Shown: positions 25,736-34,365, numbered from the stretch's first letter. The stretch is 64,000 nt of DNA from Pseudonocardia sp. DSM 110487 (GCF_019468565.1 NZ_CP080521.1:9858001-9922000); one strand, 5' to 3'. Notes: a model not told the origin generated them from the sequence alone. Made by a program: numbers and translations.

Positions 25736-26178
25736 GGGTGGTGCGGGCCCAGTGTAGCGGCCGTCGATCCGCGCCCGTCGCCCGTCCCCGTGATCTCGGA
25801 GACGTGGGCGGCGACGATCCGCCATCCCTCGGCGAACCGCACCCACGTCTGGCTCTGCCGTCCTTCGACCGCGCCGTCGGGGTAACCGAACAGGGTGGTG
25901 ACGACGGCGGTCCGGTCGTCGATCGCGAGGATCTGCGTCTCGCGAAGGGCTCGGCCGGGCGGAACGGACGGGTGCGCCACGCGCCAGGCCGCGATCTCGG
26001 CGGCGCCGTGCTGCCGATCGGCCACTCCGTAGCGAACGCAGCGCGGGTCGGCCCAGAACAGTTCGGTCAGCACGGCGACGTCGCCGTCGACCAGTGCGCG
26101 CTCGTACCGCGTGAACGCCGCCCTGATCTCGGCGACGACGCCGGGTCGGTCGAGGGCGACGGGGTCGTCGAGCCTCAT
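25726..26178 (-). CDS. AtzH/HpxZ-like NTF2-fold protein
   Basis: A 150-residue NTF2/SnoaL-fold protein of the AtzH-like (DUF3225) family: YERALVDGDVAVLTELFWAD, VRYGVADRQHGAAEIAAWR, then a C-terminal TWVRFAEGWRIVAAHVSEI strand. Members accompany amidases in cyanuric-acid and oxalurate degradation and are thought to assist the hydrolase. It is the last gene of the biuret-type operon and overlaps the permease by four bases (ATGA). The TAG stop lies inside the tRNA-Thr gene. Confidence 0.85.
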   Translation of the reverse strand: MRLDDPVALDRPGVVAEIRAAFTRYERALVDGDVAVLTELFWADPRCVRYGVADRQHGAAEIAAWRVAHPSVPPGRALRETQILAIDDRTAVVTTLFGYPDGAVEGRQSQTWVRFAEGWRIVAAHVSEITGTGDGRGSTAATLGPHHPPP

Positions 26179-27746
26179 GCCTGCGCGCCCTCCGCCATGA
26201 CGGGTGCTTGGTCATCCGGCGTCGCTATCGGACGCGTCCGCGTCATCAGCCAGAACGCCAGCAGGATGATTCCCGCGAACGCGTAGCCGAGCGCGATCTG
26301 GCCGCCGACGTTCCAGCCCACCTGCTCGGCATGGATCAGCCCGACGAAGCCGAGTACGGCGCCGGCGAAGCAGTACACCGCGGCGGCGAAGAAGTTCTTG
26401 TCGATGACGAACGCGACGATCGCGCCCAGCACCAGGCCGGCGAGGATCGCACCGCCGCCGAGCAGAACGGTGCCGTGGTAGACGAGCCCGGCGCCGGTCA
26501 CGGCCTCGTCGCCGACCTCGGCTGCGGTGGTGCCGGCCGCGGCCAGCGCGTTGTTCATCAGCCCCGTCGCCCAGGACGCGATGTTGGGGATGATCGCGAT
26601 GACGACGGCGACCGCGTGGGCCTTCGGCACCTCCTGGAACGCCTGCGCCCCGATCAACAGCCCGATGTAGAGCAGGATCGGCACGATGGCCGGCAGCGGC
26701 AGCAGGGCGCCGAGCAGCGAGAACATTCCCAGGAAGCACAGCAGCGCCACCACGACCCCGGACGCCAGCGAGTACGTGGTGCGGCCGCCGGCCGCCTTCC
26801 AACCGGGGTGGCCGATGTAGACCGCCGGGGGGAACGGACAGCCCATGGCCGAGCCGACGATGGCGCCGGCGCCATCGGCGACCAGGATCGACCGGAGGTT
26901 GTACTCGTCGCCTGCCGCCGCGGCGCTCTCGACGTTGGTCATCCCCTCGGTGAAGTTGTAGATGCCGAGGGGGATCGCCGTCGCCAGCAGCGGGCCGATG
27001 TCGGTGAGGCCGTCGACGAGGCGTCCGACGTCGAAGGTCGGCAGGGACAGCGCGATGTCGCCTGCGGCCTCGGCGACCGCGGGTGGCGACATGTATCCGC
27101 CGATCCAGCCGATCGCGGTGCCTACCAGCAGCGCGGCCAACCCGACGGGGATGTTGCCCGGCAGCTTCAGGTCGGTGAAGAAGCCGATCAGGATGATCAC
27201 CATGACCGGCAGTGCGATCCAGAGCGCCTCCCACATCTGCGCGGCCGGGCGCATCGAGATGAACGCGATCGAGATGCCTGCGAGCGTGCCGAGCATCGCG
27301 GCCGGCGGGGTGTAGCGGCGGATGAACGGCCCGACGAACGCACCGACCAGCACGATCACCCCGATGATGAACGACCACGCGAGCCCGGCGGTCCACGCCG
27401 CGATCGGGTCGTTCGTCGCCAGGTAGATCGGCAGCATGATCACGAAGACGACGATGAACATGTGCGGCACGCTCGGGCCGTACGGCATCGCGCAGACGTC
27501 GGTGCGGCCCTCGCGGGCTGCCAGCCGCCGAGCGAGGTAGGTGTAGTAGACGTTGCCGATCAGGAGCTGCACGCCGAGCGCCGGCAGGATGACCGCGTAC
27601 ACGTCGGCGCTGGGGATGTTCACCACGCCGAGGCACAGGCCGGACAGCACCAGGACGTTGACCAGGGTGTTGAAACCGAGTCCGAAGAACGCGTTCGTGT
27701 CGCCCGCCACCCACCAGGCCGGTTTCGTCGAGGTCGGCTCGCTCAT
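26175..27746 (-). CDS. NCS2-like (nucleobase/xanthine-uracil type) permease
   Basis: A 523-residue polytopic membrane protein with about 12-14 hydrophobic helices, related to the NCS2/AzgA transporters (TDVCAMPYGPSVPHMFIVVF; GIYNFTEGMTNVESAAAAGD; GCPFPPAVYIGHPGWKAAGG). It should import the nitrogen source used by the downstream enzymes, perhaps biuret, cyanurate or a related ureide; this is inferred from context only. ATG 27746 overlaps the TGA of the upstream hydrolase (ATGA). Confidence 0.8.
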   Translation of the reverse strand: MSEPTSTKPAWWVAGDTNAFFGLGFNTLVNVLVLSGLCLGVVNIPSADVYAVILPALGVQLLIGNVYYTYLARRLAAREGRTDVCAMPYGPSVPHMFIVVFVIMLPIYLATNDPIAAWTAGLAWSFIIGVIVLVGAFVGPFIRRYTPPAAMLGTLAGISIAFISMRPAAQMWEALWIALPVMVIILIGFFTDLKLPGNIPVGLAALLVGTAIGWIGGYMSPPAVAEAAGDIALSLPTFDVGRLVDGLTDIGPLLATAIPLGIYNFTEGMTNVESAAAAGDEYNLRSILVADGAGAIVGSAMGCPFPPAVYIGHPGWKAAGGRTTYSLASGVVVALLCFLGMFSLLGALLPLPAIVPILLYIGLLIGAQAFQEVPKAHAVAVVIAIIPNIASWATGLMNNALAAAGTTAAEVGDEAVTGAGLVYHGTVLLGGGAILAGLVLGAIVAFVIDKNFFAAAVYCFAGAVLGFVGLIHAEQVGWNVGGQIALGYAFAGIILLAFWLMTRTRPIATPDDQAPVMAEGAQA

Positions 27747-28423
27747 GACGCGATCTCCTGCGGGACGAGGGCGGACAGGAAGGCCTTCGACGGAGCGACC
27801 CAGCCGAAGATCCCGCCCTGCGCGGCGATCATGTCCAGGCCGATCCGGTGGAACTCGGGGAAGTACGAGCCGGTGCAGTCGGAGAGGACGAGGCAGTCGT
27901 AGCCGCGGTCGTTGGCTTCGCGGACGGTCGTGTGCACGCACACCTCGGTGGTCACGCCGGTGACGACGAGGTGGGTGATGCCGCGTTCCTGCAGCTCGCC
28001 GCCGAGGCCCGTGCCGTGGAACGAGCCCTTCCCCGGCTTGTCGATCACGAGCTCGCCGGGCAGCGGCGCGAGCTCGTCGATGATGTCGTGGCCGTACTCG
28101 CCGCGGACGAGGATGCGCCCCTTCGGCCCGGGGTCACCGATGCGCAGCGACGGCGCACCCCGGGTGAGCTTCGCCGGCGGGCAGTCCGACAGGTCCGCAA
28201 CGTGCCCCTCCCGGGTATGGATCACGGTGAGGCCGATGGCGCGCGCCGCCGCCAGCACCGCCTTCAACGGCGGTACGACCGACTGCAGGAGCGAGACGTC
28301 GTTGCCCAGCGTCTCGCCGAAGCCGCCGGGCTCGACGAAGTCGCGCTGCATGTCGATGACGACGAGCGCGGTGCTGGCCGGGTCGAAGGTGAACGGGTAC
28401 GGATCGGCGTCGAGGGTGCTCAC
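27743..28423 (-). CDS. isochorismatase-family cysteine hydrolase, BiuH paralogue
   Basis: A 226-residue cysteine hydrolase. The catalytic triad is visible: Asp in VVIDMQRDFVEPGGFG, Lys in IDKPGKGSF, Cys in GVTTEVCVHTTVREANDRGY. It is clearly a paralogue of the next upstream gene but differs in the substrate-lining segments (DCPPAKLTRGAPSL instead of the DLPANKRWRS of biuret hydrolases). It may cleave a related ureide or carbamoyl compound. The GTG start overlaps the stop of that gene (GTGA), and GAGGGGA lies upstream. Confidence 0.85.
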   Translation of the reverse strand: MSTLDADPYPFTFDPASTALVVIDMQRDFVEPGGFGETLGNDVSLLQSVVPPLKAVLAAARAIGLTVIHTREGHVADLSDCPPAKLTRGAPSLRIGDPGPKGRILVRGEYGHDIIDELAPLPGELVIDKPGKGSFHGTGLGGELQERGITHLVVTGVTTEVCVHTTVREANDRGYDCLVLSDCTGSYFPEFHRIGLDMIAAQGGIFGWVAPSKAFLSALVPQEIAS

Positions 28424-29136
28424 GACTCGGTCCCCTCGATCACGGCCGCCGATGTCGCGACCGCACCGAACACCCCGCCCTGCATCGTGACCATGTGCAG
28501 GGCGGCATCGTGGTTGCGCGGGTCGGTGGCGCCGGTGCAGTCGGCGAGGATCAGGCACTCGTAGCCGCGATCGTTGGCCTCGCGCATGGTCGTGTGCACG
28601 CAGACGTCAGTGGTGATCCCGGTGAGGATCATGTGCGTGATCCCGTGCGTGCGCAGCACCAGGTCGAGGTTGGTGGCGTAGAACGCGCCCTTGCCCGGTT
28701 TGTCGACGAGCACTTCACCCGGGATCGGTGCGACCTCCGGCACGATCTCCCACCCCGGCTCGCCGCGCACCAGGATCCGTCCCGCCGGACCGGGAGAGCC
28801 GATCTCCGCGCCGATCTGCGCCGAGCGCCAGCGCTTGTTCGCGGGGAGGTCGGACAGGTCGGGCGCGTGTCCTTCCCGGGTGTGGATCACCAACATCCCG
28901 GTGGCGCGTGCGTGCGCGAGCATGGCCGCCGTGCCTGGCAGGCCCGCCCTCGTGAGCCCGATGTCGTAGCCCATGCGGTCGACGTAGCCGCCTGGTCCGC
29001 AGAAGTCGACCTGCCAGTCGATGCAGATGAGCACGGTGCGCGCGGCGTCGACCGACCCGTCGTACGGCCACGGGTAGGGATTCGCGGCGACCGGTCCGAT
29101 GCGGACGTCGGCGCGCGTGGCGGGTGCGGTGATCAT
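28420..29136 (-). CDS. biuH: biuret amidohydrolase-like cysteine hydrolase
   Basis: A 238-residue isochorismatase-fold enzyme very close to the biuret hydrolase BiuH of rhizobia. Shared segments include NPYPWPYDG, IDWQVDFCGPGGYVDRMGYD, HTREGHAPDLSDLPANKRWR, GEPGWEIVPE, DKPGKGAFYAT and ITTDVCVHTTMREANDRGYE. The catalytic Asp, Lys and Cys are all present. Reaction: biuret + water to allophanate + ammonia. The allophanate-hydrolase-type amidase lies immediately upstream in the operon (four-base overlap), giving a complete route from biuret to ammonia and CO2. Confidence 0.85.
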   Translation of the reverse strand: MITAPATRADVRIGPVAANPYPWPYDGSVDAARTVLICIDWQVDFCGPGGYVDRMGYDIGLTRAGLPGTAAMLAHARATGMLVIHTREGHAPDLSDLPANKRWRSAQIGAEIGSPGPAGRILVRGEPGWEIVPEVAPIPGEVLVDKPGKGAFYATNLDLVLRTHGITHMILTGITTDVCVHTTMREANDRGYECLILADCTGATDPRNHDAALHMVTMQGGVFGAVATSAAVIEGTES

Positions 29137-30482
29137 GCGGCCTCCCGGGAGATCAGTTCGTGCGCTGCTGAGATCAGCCGGGCCTCGGAGAACGCGGGCC
29201 CGAGCAGGGTGACGCCGACCGGGCGGCCGTCGGCGGTGGTCCCCGCCGGCACGGCGACGGCGGCGAGATCGAGCAGGTTGGCGAACTGCGTGTACCGGCC
29301 AAGGACGAGATTGCGCGCGATCGGCTGCTCGGCGATCTCGGCGCGGGTGAACGTCGTCGGGACGGTGGGCAGCAGGAGCACATCCGCGCGTTCGAACAGC
29401 CGGCGCGTCCAGGCCCGCAGTTCCTGCAAACGGTGGCGGGCGCGGAAGGCTGCGACGGCGTCGTACCCGCGGCCGCGCTCGAGCACCGCGCGGGTGACCG
29501 GCAGGACGTCGCCGGGGTACTCACGCAGGAACCCGTCGAGCTCGGCCAGCCGCTCGGCCACCCACGGGCCGCCGTAGAGCAGGTCGCCGGCCTCCAGCAG
29601 CGGCCCGAGCGGCGTCTCGACGACCGCACCGGCCGACGCGCGGACGTGGGCCACCACGGCGGCGAACGCCGCGGCGTACGCGGTGTCGCCCTCGAAGTCC
29701 AGCTCTTCGGCGATCGCCACCCGGACCGGCGGGGACGCGGGCCGGGACCAGGGGCCGTGGCGGGACCACGGGTCGGCCGGGTCGGGAGCGGCGAGCACGT
29801 CGAGGACGGTGGCGGCGTCGTCGAGGTCGTTCGCGAAGATCGACACGCGGTCGAGCGAGCGACAGGCCGGGACGACGCCCGCCGTGCTCACCAACCCGCG
29901 CGTCGGCTTCAGGCCGACGATGCCGTTCATCGCTGCGGGCACTCGTCCGGAGCCCGCGGTGTCGGTGCCCAGCGCGAACGCGACGAGGCCGGCCGCCACG
30001 GCGACGGCGCTGCCGGAGCTCGACCCGCCGGAGACGAGGTCGCCGCCGAAGACGCTCTCGCACGCGCCGTAGGGCGAGCGGACGCCGGTCAGGCCGGTGG
30101 CGAACTGGTCGAGGTTGGTCTTGCCGATCGCGATCGCGCCCGCGTCGAGCAGACGCCTCACGGCCGTCGCGTCCGCGGCGGGCGAGTACGCGAACGTCGG
30201 ACAGGCTGCCGTCGTGGGCAGCCCGGCGACGTCGATGTTGTCCTTGACGGCGAAGGGGATTCCGTACAGCGGCGGGAGCGGTCCGTCGGCGCGCTCCTCC
30301 AGCTCGGCCGCCCTGGCGCGCAACACCTCGGGCTCGGCCAGCGAGATCCACACCGCGTCGCCATTGCGATCGGCGATCCGCTCAAGCACGCCGTCGACGA
30401 CCTCGCGCGGCCGCAATCCTCGTGCGTACGCGTCGCGCAGCGCGGCGACACCGGCCGGACGTGCGGTCGAACCGAGCTGCAT
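29133..30482 (-). CDS. allophanate hydrolase-type amidase (AtzF amidase domain)
   Basis: A 449-residue amidase-signature enzyme. The Ser-cisSer-Lys triad is seen in FAVKDNIDVAGLPTTAACP (Lys), SGGSSSGSAVAVAAG (cis-Ser) and GTDTAGSGRVPAA (nucleophile Ser). IGKTNLDQFATGLTGVRSPYG is diagnostic of the allophanate hydrolase/AtzF group. AtzF and urea amidolyase relatives have an additional C-terminal domain (total about 600 residues) that removes the second carboxamide product; it is absent here. It is the first structural gene of the operon, behind a palindrome that probably binds the GntR regulator. Confidence 0.85.
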   Translation of the reverse strand: MQLGSTARPAGVAALRDAYARGLRPREVVDGVLERIADRNGDAVWISLAEPEVLRARAAELEERADGPLPPLYGIPFAVKDNIDVAGLPTTAACPTFAYSPAADATAVRRLLDAGAIAIGKTNLDQFATGLTGVRSPYGACESVFGGDLVSGGSSSGSAVAVAAGLVAFALGTDTAGSGRVPAAMNGIVGLKPTRGLVSTAGVVPACRSLDRVSIFANDLDDAATVLDVLAAPDPADPWSRHGPWSRPASPPVRVAIAEELDFEGDTAYAAAFAAVVAHVRASAGAVVETPLGPLLEAGDLLYGGPWVAERLAELDGFLREYPGDVLPVTRAVLERGRGYDAVAAFRARHRLQELRAWTRRLFERADVLLLPTVPTTFTRAEIAEQPIARNLVLGRYTQFANLLDLAAVAVPAGTTADGRPVGVTLLGPAFSEARLISAAHELISREAA

Positions 30483-30485
30483 TTA

Positions 30486-30498
30486 GTCGATTGTCGAC
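30486..30498. promoter_or_regulatory. probable GntR operator in front of the amidase operon
   Basis: GTCGATTGTCGAC has perfect arms GTCGA/TCGAC around TTG, four bases upstream of the amidase ATG. It overlaps TTGTCGACC, close to the TnGTnnnACnA pattern of FadR-type GntR regulators, and a regulator gene of that type follows 50 bp upstream. Confidence 0.55.
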
Positions 30499-30546
30499 CG
30501 TTTGGTGTCAGCGGCGGTCTTCTCCGGTTACGGGCAGGTGACTCCG

Positions 30547-31239
30547 TTACTCGGCCTGCAGCTCGGGGGCCAGGTACGTGCGGGTGCCGTGGCCCGCGAG
30601 CTCGGCGAGGGCCACGTCGAGGTCGCCGGCACGCACGGCGTCGTACAGCAGCCGGTGCCGCTGCGGCCCGGCGATCGGCGGTCGTTCGCGCGCTTCACGT
30701 CGCATGTTCGTGGCCATGTAGAGCTGCAGTTTGAGGATCACCGGTTCGTAGACGCCGAGCAGGTGCCGGTGCCCCGCCACGGTGACGAGCGCGATGTGGA
30801 AGTCGCGGTGCCCCGCGGCCTGCGCGAGGGTGTCGCCCACCTCCGTGGCCCGCTCCATCCGCTCCACGGCCTCGGCCATCGCGGCCAATCCGGCGGCCAC
30901 CGGCGTGGCGCCGGGGGCCAGCGCACACCGGAGCGCGAACTGCTCCAGCACATCGCGGAGGCTGAACAGCTCGTCTATGTCGCGCGGGGACAGCTCGGTG
31001 ACCCGCACACCCCGGCGGGGCAGGTGCTCGACGAGCCCTTGCTGCCCGAGCAGCCGCAGCGCTTCCCGCAGGGGCGCCCTGCTGGTGCCGAACCGGCGGG
31101 TGAGCTGCTCCTCGACCAGCCGTTCCCCGGGGGCGAGCGCACCGTTCAGGATCTCGCTGCGCAGCCGACGCACCGCGAGCTCGACGAGGCTCACCGCCTC
31201 CAGCCGGCCGCTCGGGGCTGCTCCCGCGTCCGCGGTCAC
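30547..31239 (-). CDS. GntR-family (FadR/FCD-type) regulator of the biuret operon
   Basis: A 230-residue regulator: winged helix at about 15-85 (LRSEILNGALAPGERLVEEQ; TSRAPLREALRLLGQQGLV) and an all-helical FCD domain (LFSLRDVLEQFALRCAL, HRDFHIALVTVAGHRHLL). FCD domains usually bind a small organic acid, often with a metal; HxxH-type ligands are present. GTG 31239 has GGGAGG upstream. It is co-oriented with and just upstream of the amidase operon. Confidence 0.9.
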   Translation of the reverse strand: MTADAGAAPSGRLEAVSLVELAVRRLRSEILNGALAPGERLVEEQLTRRFGTSRAPLREALRLLGQQGLVEHLPRRGVRVTELSPRDIDELFSLRDVLEQFALRCALAPGATPVAAGLAAMAEAVERMERATEVGDTLAQAAGHRDFHIALVTVAGHRHLLGVYEPVILKLQLYMATNMRREARERPPIAGPQRHRLLYDAVRAGDLDVALAELAGHGTRTYLAPELQAE

Positions 31240-31369
31240 CGCGCCTCCCCTCCCCTGCCCGTGCCGTACCACCCTGTCAGATCGGGCCAGGTCGTCGCCC
31301 GTCCGGTGGCACCGCGAGCGCTGGCTACAGTGATCCGGCGCCCGGTCACAGCTCCTGGAGGTCCGTCCG

Positions 31370-32074
31370 TTGCAGCCGATCGACCTCGGGTACGTCACCG
31401 AGCTGTATCGCGAGTACGCCGGTGATCTCGCCGCGGTGGGGAAGCAGCAGCGGGGGTTCGCGGAGTCGATGGGTTCGCGGATGACCCCGCAGCTCGACGA
31501 CCTCGAGGCGGAGATCACCTATCTGCTGTTGCGAGCCACCCGGCCTCCGGTCGTGATGGAGCTGGGGACGTTCCACGGCTGGTCGACGTCGTGGATCCTC
31601 AGCGCGCTGCGCGACAACGGGGCAGGGGAGCTGCACAGCTTCGACCGGATCGACAACGTCGTGCGCAACGTTCCGGAGGAGCTCTCGGACGGGCGCTGGA
31701 CGTTCGTGCAGGGCGACATCAAGGAGACCCTCGACCGGGTGCCCGCAGGCACCGGCTACCTCTTCGTCGACGCCGCGCACAGTGGCCGGTTCGCCCGCTG
31801 GTACCTGGAGCACCTGTTCCCGCGGGTGCCGGCCGGGATCCCGGTGAGCGTCCACGACGTCTACCACTTCCGCACCACTCTCCCGCTGCACGAGGGGAAG
31901 GTCGTCGTGCGCTGGCTCGGCGAGCGGGGCGTGCCGTTCTTCACCCCGTCACGCGCGAAGGCCCGGGGCGTCTACGAGACGCTCACCGGGCTGCGCGCGG
32001 AGCTGGGGTTGTCGCCGGTCCGAGGTCCCGGCGACAACCCCATGATCTTCTTCGAGATGCCGTCTCAGGCGTAG
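31370..32074 (+). CDS. class I SAM-dependent methyltransferase
   Basis: A 234-residue methyltransferase. The SAM-binding motif I is VVMELGTFHGWSTSWIL, followed by the acidic strand LHSFDRIDNV, motif FVQGDIKETLDRV and post-motif YLFVDAAHSGRFARWY, as in the Methyltransf_24 group. The target is unknown. The start is a TTG, supported by GGAGGT placed seven bases upstream. The 3' end overlaps the convergent epoxide hydrolase by 10 bp. Confidence 0.85.
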   Translation: MQPIDLGYVTELYREYAGDLAAVGKQQRGFAESMGSRMTPQLDDLEAEITYLLLRATRPPVVMELGTFHGWSTSWILSALRDNGAGELHSFDRIDNVVRNVPEELSDGRWTFVQGDIKETLDRVPAGTGYLFVDAAHSGRFARWYLEHLFPRVPAGIPVSVHDVYHFRTTLPLHEGKVVVRWLGERGVPFFTPSRAKARGVYETLTGLRAELGLSPVRGPGDNPMIFFEMPSQA

Positions 32075-33189
32075 AAGGCGCGGATCTCCTCCGCCAGGTC
32101 CTGCGGCACCTCCATCGCCGCGAAGTGACCACCGCGCGGGCGCTCGGTCCACGACACGATGTTCGTGTTGTCGCGCTCGGCGAAGGGCCGCATCGACTTG
32201 AAGTCGTCGGCGAACACCGTGACGCCGATCGGGCCGTTGTTGACGACGGGCTCGGCGTTCCGCTCGTCGTGGTAGTAGCGCACGGCCGTCGCCGAGGTGT
32301 TGGTGAGCCAGTAGAGCGTCACCTGCGTCAGGACCTGGTCCTTGCTGAGCAGGCTCGTGCCGTTGCCGAAGTTCTCGAACAGCTCGTTGTAGGCGAGCTG
32401 GCCGACCGGCGAGTCCGACAGCGCGGCCGCGATCGTCTGCGGCCGGGAGGCGTTCATCAGCGCGTACCCGTTGACGGTCTGGAACCAGCCCGCGAACTCC
32501 AGCGCCGCGTAGTCGGCCGGCCCCATCTTCTCGAACTCGGCGGGGTCGCCTGACGGGAACGAGAACAGCTGCAGGACGTGCGCGCCGAGGAACCCGGGCT
32601 GGTTCAGGATCGCGAGCTCGCGGGAGATGTTCGCTCCCATGTCGCTGCCGTGCGCGGCATAGGAGTCGTACCCGAGACCGCGCATCAGCGCATCCCAGGT
32701 GCGGGCGACCCGTGCGGCCGACCACGCCCCCTCGGCCAGCGGCGTGCTGAAGCCGAAGCCCGGGATCGAGGGGATCACGACGTGGAAGGCGTCCTCGGCG
32801 CGACCGCCGTGCGCCTCGGGGTCGGTGAGCGGGCCGATCACGTCGAGGAAGTCGGCGAACGAGCCAGGGTAGGTGTGGGTGAGCACGATCGGGGTCGCGC
32901 CCTCGACGGCCGAGCGCACGTGGACGAAGTGGACGGTCTGGCCGTCGATCTCGGTGAGGAACTGGGGGAACTCGTTCATCCGCTTCTCCTGCGCCCGCCA
33001 GTCGAACGCGCTGCGCCAGTGCTCGACCATCTCGCGCAGGTAGCCCACCGGGGTGCCGTAGGTCCAGTCGTCGCCGGGAGCGGCCTCCGGGAAGCGGGTG
33101 ATCTCGAGGCGGTGCTGCAGGGCGTCGAGGTCGGCCTGGGGGATCGCGACCTCGAAGGAGCGGAGGGAGAGCGTCTCGGTGTTCGTCAT
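32065..33189 (-). CDS. epoxide hydrolase (N-terminal EHN domain type)
   Basis: A 374-residue alpha/beta hydrolase with the N-terminal EHN domain of microsomal-type epoxide hydrolases (FEVAIPQADLDALQHRLEIT and DWTYGTPVGYLREMVEHWR). The oxyanion motif is THTYPGSFADFLDVIGPL. The nucleophile is Asp in AAHGSDMGANISRELA, the acid is near VTVFADDF, and His is in RPRGGHFAAMEVP. It would open epoxides to diols through an alkyl-enzyme ester. It is divergent from a WYL-domain regulator with a 55-bp shared promoter, so regulation by that protein is likely. Confidence 0.9.
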   Translation of the reverse strand: MTNTETLSLRSFEVAIPQADLDALQHRLEITRFPEAAPGDDWTYGTPVGYLREMVEHWRSAFDWRAQEKRMNEFPQFLTEIDGQTVHFVHVRSAVEGATPIVLTHTYPGSFADFLDVIGPLTDPEAHGGRAEDAFHVVIPSIPGFGFSTPLAEGAWSAARVARTWDALMRGLGYDSYAAHGSDMGANISRELAILNQPGFLGAHVLQLFSFPSGDPAEFEKMGPADYAALEFAGWFQTVNGYALMNASRPQTIAAALSDSPVGQLAYNELFENFGNGTSLLSKDQVLTQVTLYWLTNTSATAVRYYHDERNAEPVVNNGPIGVTVFADDFKSMRPFAERDNTNIVSWTERPRGGHFAAMEVPQDLAEEIRAFYA

Positions 33190-33207
33190 GGTGGCTACGC
33201 TATCGGC

Positions 33208-33234
33208 AGTACCGGCACAGTTCGTTCCTGTACT
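33208..33234. promoter_or_regulatory. inverted repeat in the epoxide hydrolase/WYL regulator divergent promoter
   Basis: AGTAC and GTACT form the outer arms, and ACAG/CTGT form inner arms around a seven-base centre. The site occupies the middle of the 55-bp gap and could bind the adjacent WYL regulator. Confidence 0.4.
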
Positions 33235-33244
33235 CGGAGGGGTT

Positions 33245-34216
33245 GTGCAAGAAACTTCCGGCCGCCTGCTCGCCCTGCTCGGGCTGCTCCAGACACCCCG
33301 CACGTGGCCGGCCGAGGACCTGGCCGCCCGGCTCGGCGTCGGTGAGCGGACGGTCCGCAAGGACGTCGAGCGGCTCAGGGCGCTCGACTACCCGATCGAC
33401 ACGATCCGCGGGCCGCGGGGCGGCTACCGGCTCGGTGACCACGGCAAGCTCCCGCCCCTGCTGCTCGACGACGACGAGGCCGTCGCGATCGCGGTCGGCC
33501 TGCAGGCCGTCACCGCGGTGCGAGGCATCGAGGAGTCGAGCGCGCTGGCGCTCGCGAAGCTCGAGCACGTACTGCCGTCCCGGCTGCGCCGCCGGGTCAG
33601 GGCACTGCACGAGAGCACCTCGACCGGTCCGGCGGACACCGCCACCAACGTGACCGCCGCGCCCGTCGACCCCGCCCTGCTCACCGAGCTCGCGGTGGCC
33701 GTGCGCGACTGCACCGGCATCCGCTTCGTCCACCGCGACGACGAGCACGTGGAGGCCGAGCCGTACCGGCTGGTGAGCTGGCAGCAGCGGTGGTACCTGG
33801 TGGCGCGAGAACGGCGCACCCGGAAGTGGCGCAGCTACCGGGCCGACTGGATGCGGCTCAAGGTCCCCGGCGGCGCTCGCTTCACCCCCGATCCCCTCCC
33901 GGGAGGGGACTACACCGCGTTCGTGCTGCGCGAGGTCGCCTTCACCGGCTGGGCGGTGCACGCGCGGATCGAGGTTGACGCCCCCGCCGAAGAGGTGCTG
34001 ACCCGGATCAACCCGACGGTCGGCGTGGTGGAGACCGTCGACGAGCACCACAGCGTGCTCGTCACCGGCGGCGACAGCCTGGAGATCGTGGCGGTGTGGA
34101 TCGGGATGCTCGGCCTCGACTTCCACGTCACCGAGCCGCCAGAGCTGGTCGACCACATCGGCAGGCTCGCGGCGCGCTACGCGGGCGCCCTGCCGGGCCG
34201 GAACCGCAGCAGCTGA
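33245..34216 (+). CDS. WYL-domain helix-turn-helix regulator
   Basis: A 323-residue DeoR-like regulator: N-terminal HTH_11 (LLQTPRTWPAEDLAARLGVG, then ERTVRKDVERLRALDYPIDT). A WYL domain follows (GIRFVHRDDEHVEAEPYRLV, then SWQQRWYLVARERRTRKWRS) and a C-terminal WCX-like extension. WYL domains bind nucleic acids or nucleotides and often control stress genes. GTG 33245 follows GGAGGGG at short distance. It is divergent from the epoxide hydrolase, the probable target. Confidence 0.9.
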   Translation: MQETSGRLLALLGLLQTPRTWPAEDLAARLGVGERTVRKDVERLRALDYPIDTIRGPRGGYRLGDHGKLPPLLLDDDEAVAIAVGLQAVTAVRGIEESSALALAKLEHVLPSRLRRRVRALHESTSTGPADTATNVTAAPVDPALLTELAVAVRDCTGIRFVHRDDEHVEAEPYRLVSWQQRWYLVARERRTRKWRSYRADWMRLKVPGGARFTPDPLPGGDYTAFVLREVAFTGWAVHARIEVDAPAEEVLTRINPTVGVVETVDEHHSVLVTGGDSLEIVAVWIGMLGLDFHVTEPPELVDHIGRLAARYAGALPGRNRSS

Positions 34217-34365
34217 AGCCAGCCACGACGGCGGGCGGGGCGAGTGCCATCGGTCGACGCGGCGCGCCGGGCCATACGGGCGAGCCGGTAGGCGTCGGCC
34301 TCCGCTTCCAGGCTCCGGCGGCGATCGGCGGCGATGTCGACGGCGGTGTGGATCTGGTTCAGCAT
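34177..34365 (-). CDS. small basic helical protein, unknown function
   Basis: A 62-residue open frame with an ATG start (MLNQIHTAVDIAADRRRSLE, then AEADAYRLARMAR) and an Arg-rich C-terminus. Short helical proteins with an EAxAYRLAR pattern are common in actinobacteria, which supports it. It overlaps the 3' end of the WYL regulator by 40 bp in antisense orientation, which weakens it. Function unknown. Confidence 0.45.
   Translation of the reverse strand: MLNQIHTAVDIAADRRRSLEAEADAYRLARMARRAASTDGTRPARRRGWLQLLRFRPGRAPA

Noticed and set aside
26208..27902. 564-codon open frame opposite the NCS2-like permease
   Set aside because: It is a codon-bias mirror of a well-supported membrane protein; its product is a low-complexity Arg/Asp/Gln-rich string with no domain.
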